This document shows positions 5,184 to 5,558 of a DNA stretch of 5,558 nt, in pieces. Source of the DNA: Pseudomonadota bacterium (GTDB lineage: Bacteria > Pseudomonadota > Gammaproteobacteria > Pseudomonadales > Cellvibrionaceae); the NCBI GenBank assembly GCA_023416875.1, contig JAEZGT010000058.1, positions 1 to 5,558 of the forward strand, read 5' to 3'. A model generated the notes under the pieces. It was not told the origin of the DNA and did no database searches. It saw nothing but the letters and a program-made list of their open reading frames with translations. The translations under genes and the position numbers were made by a program. How positions within the stretch are numbered: the stretch's first letter is position 1; each line of letters starts with the position of its first letter.

Positions 5184-5213
5184 ATTATCCGCCTGGGTCC
5201 GCACTCTAGACAA
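5184..5213 (-). promoter_or_regulatory. Putative promoter of tal in the dusA-tal gap
   Basis: On the minus strand, TTGTCT (5213-5208) and GATAAT (5189-5184) are 18 bases apart. They match the sigma-70 consensus at four and five of six positions. The -35 box begins just after the dusA stop codon. Transcription would begin near 5177, with a leader of about 20 bases that contains the AGGGGGTG ribosome binding site. So tal can probably be transcribed independently of dusA. Of the promoters proposed here this has the best balance of both boxes. Confidence 0.55.
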
Positions 5214-5214
5214 G

Positions 5215-5558
5215 TCAGCTTCCGGCAGAGTTCATGTGATTTTTTGCTTCGCGCAGCAGCGTCGCCGGAGCGTCGGCGCGATGGCCGTTTTCACTCAAAA
5301 ACCGGCGGAAGCGTTTACCGCCAGGTTGCCCCATATACAGCCCTAGAACATGCCGCGCCATATGATTGAGACGCGCCCCTCGGGCAATTTGCTCCTCACA
5401 GTAGGGAATAAATGCGTCCAATATGTCGTCCCGGCTGAAAGGCTCTGTCGGTTCGCCATAAATTTCCCGGTCGACCTCGGCGAGCAAAAACGGATTGTGA
5501 TAAGCCTCGCGCCCGACCATAACGCCATCAACATGCTGCAACAGCACCTGACTTGCCG
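5215..5558 (-). CDS. dusA: tRNA-dihydrouridine synthase DusA, C-terminal part (5' end outside window)
   Basis: DusA is a cytoplasmic FMN-dependent enzyme that reduces uridine to dihydrouridine in the tRNA D-loop (positions 20/20a in E. coli). The visible 113 residues are in frame from the window edge to TGA at 5217-5215. They contain the family hallmark HVDGVMVGREAYHNP, which closes the TIM-barrel at the flavin phosphate site, and then EVDREIYG. The helical C-terminal domain follows: MARHVLGLYMGQPGGKRFRRFLSENGH, which mirrors the E. coli segment with HMLGLF and RRYLSENAH. The catalytic cysteine lies upstream, outside the window. DusA is about 330 aa, so about two thirds is missing. The choice of DusA over DusB or DusC rests on the GREAYxNP and LSEN-H signatures. 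The dusA-tal adjacency is, from memory, seen in Pseudomonas-related bacteria. Confidence 0.93.
   Translation of the reverse strand, partial: ASQVLLQHVDGVMVGREAYHNPFLLAEVDREIYGEPTEPFSRDDILDAFIPYCEEQIARGARLNHMARHVLGLYMGQPGGKRFRRFLSENGHRADAPATLLREAKNHMNSAGS

Noticed and set aside
5159..5185. Nine-residue longer N-terminus for transaldolase from ATG at 5185
   Set aside because: That ATG overlaps the probable -10 box, has no ribosome binding site, and the extension is absent from TalB proteins as remembered. ATG 5158 has a good site.

Overview
This window looks like an ordinary chromosomal segment of a gammaproteobacterium. The best guess is a relative of the Cellvibrionales/Pseudomonadales. That guess rests on a moderately GC-rich base composition, a transaldolase very close to the E. 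coli TalB type, a dusA-tal gene pair, and a Pseudomonas-like YejK/NdpA N-terminus. All of these comparisons come from memory; no database was searched. I see no mobile element, CRISPR array, rRNA or tRNA gene, and no stretch over 300 bases without a gene.

Layout. The left end (1-497) is on the minus strand: a 72-residue membrane protein of unknown function, then the first 66 codons of a nucleoid-associated protein of the YejK/NdpA family, which runs off the edge. A 174-base divergent intergenic region (498-671) separates these from a plus-strand pair (672-2557). The pair is a cytoplasmic glycerophosphodiester phosphodiesterase whose stop codon overlaps the start of a short, GlpD-like FAD-dependent glycerol-3-phosphate dehydrogenase. 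It converges, with a gap of only 15 bases, on a minus-strand series that reads from the right edge: the C-terminal part of dusA, transaldolase (tal), a TerB-fold protein and an HDOD-domain protein.

How the genes fit together. The plus-strand pair forms a plausible two-step route from phospholipid-derived glycerophosphodiesters to sn-glycerol-3-phosphate and then dihydroxyacetone phosphate, which enters central carbon metabolism. Transaldolase serves the non-oxidative pentose phosphate pathway. DusA modifies tRNA. The TerB-like and HDOD proteins are probably regulatory or stress-related, but the sequence does not fix their partners.

Nothing here is convincingly a new biological system. The points most worth a second look are: the short GlpD form translationally coupled to the phosphodiesterase; three neighbouring genes that all must use non-ATG starts; a perfect 14-base tandem repeat just upstream of a palindromic -10-like element before the HDOD gene; inverted and direct repeats in two promoter regions; and an HDOD domain that keeps its HD pair but appears to have lost later histidines.
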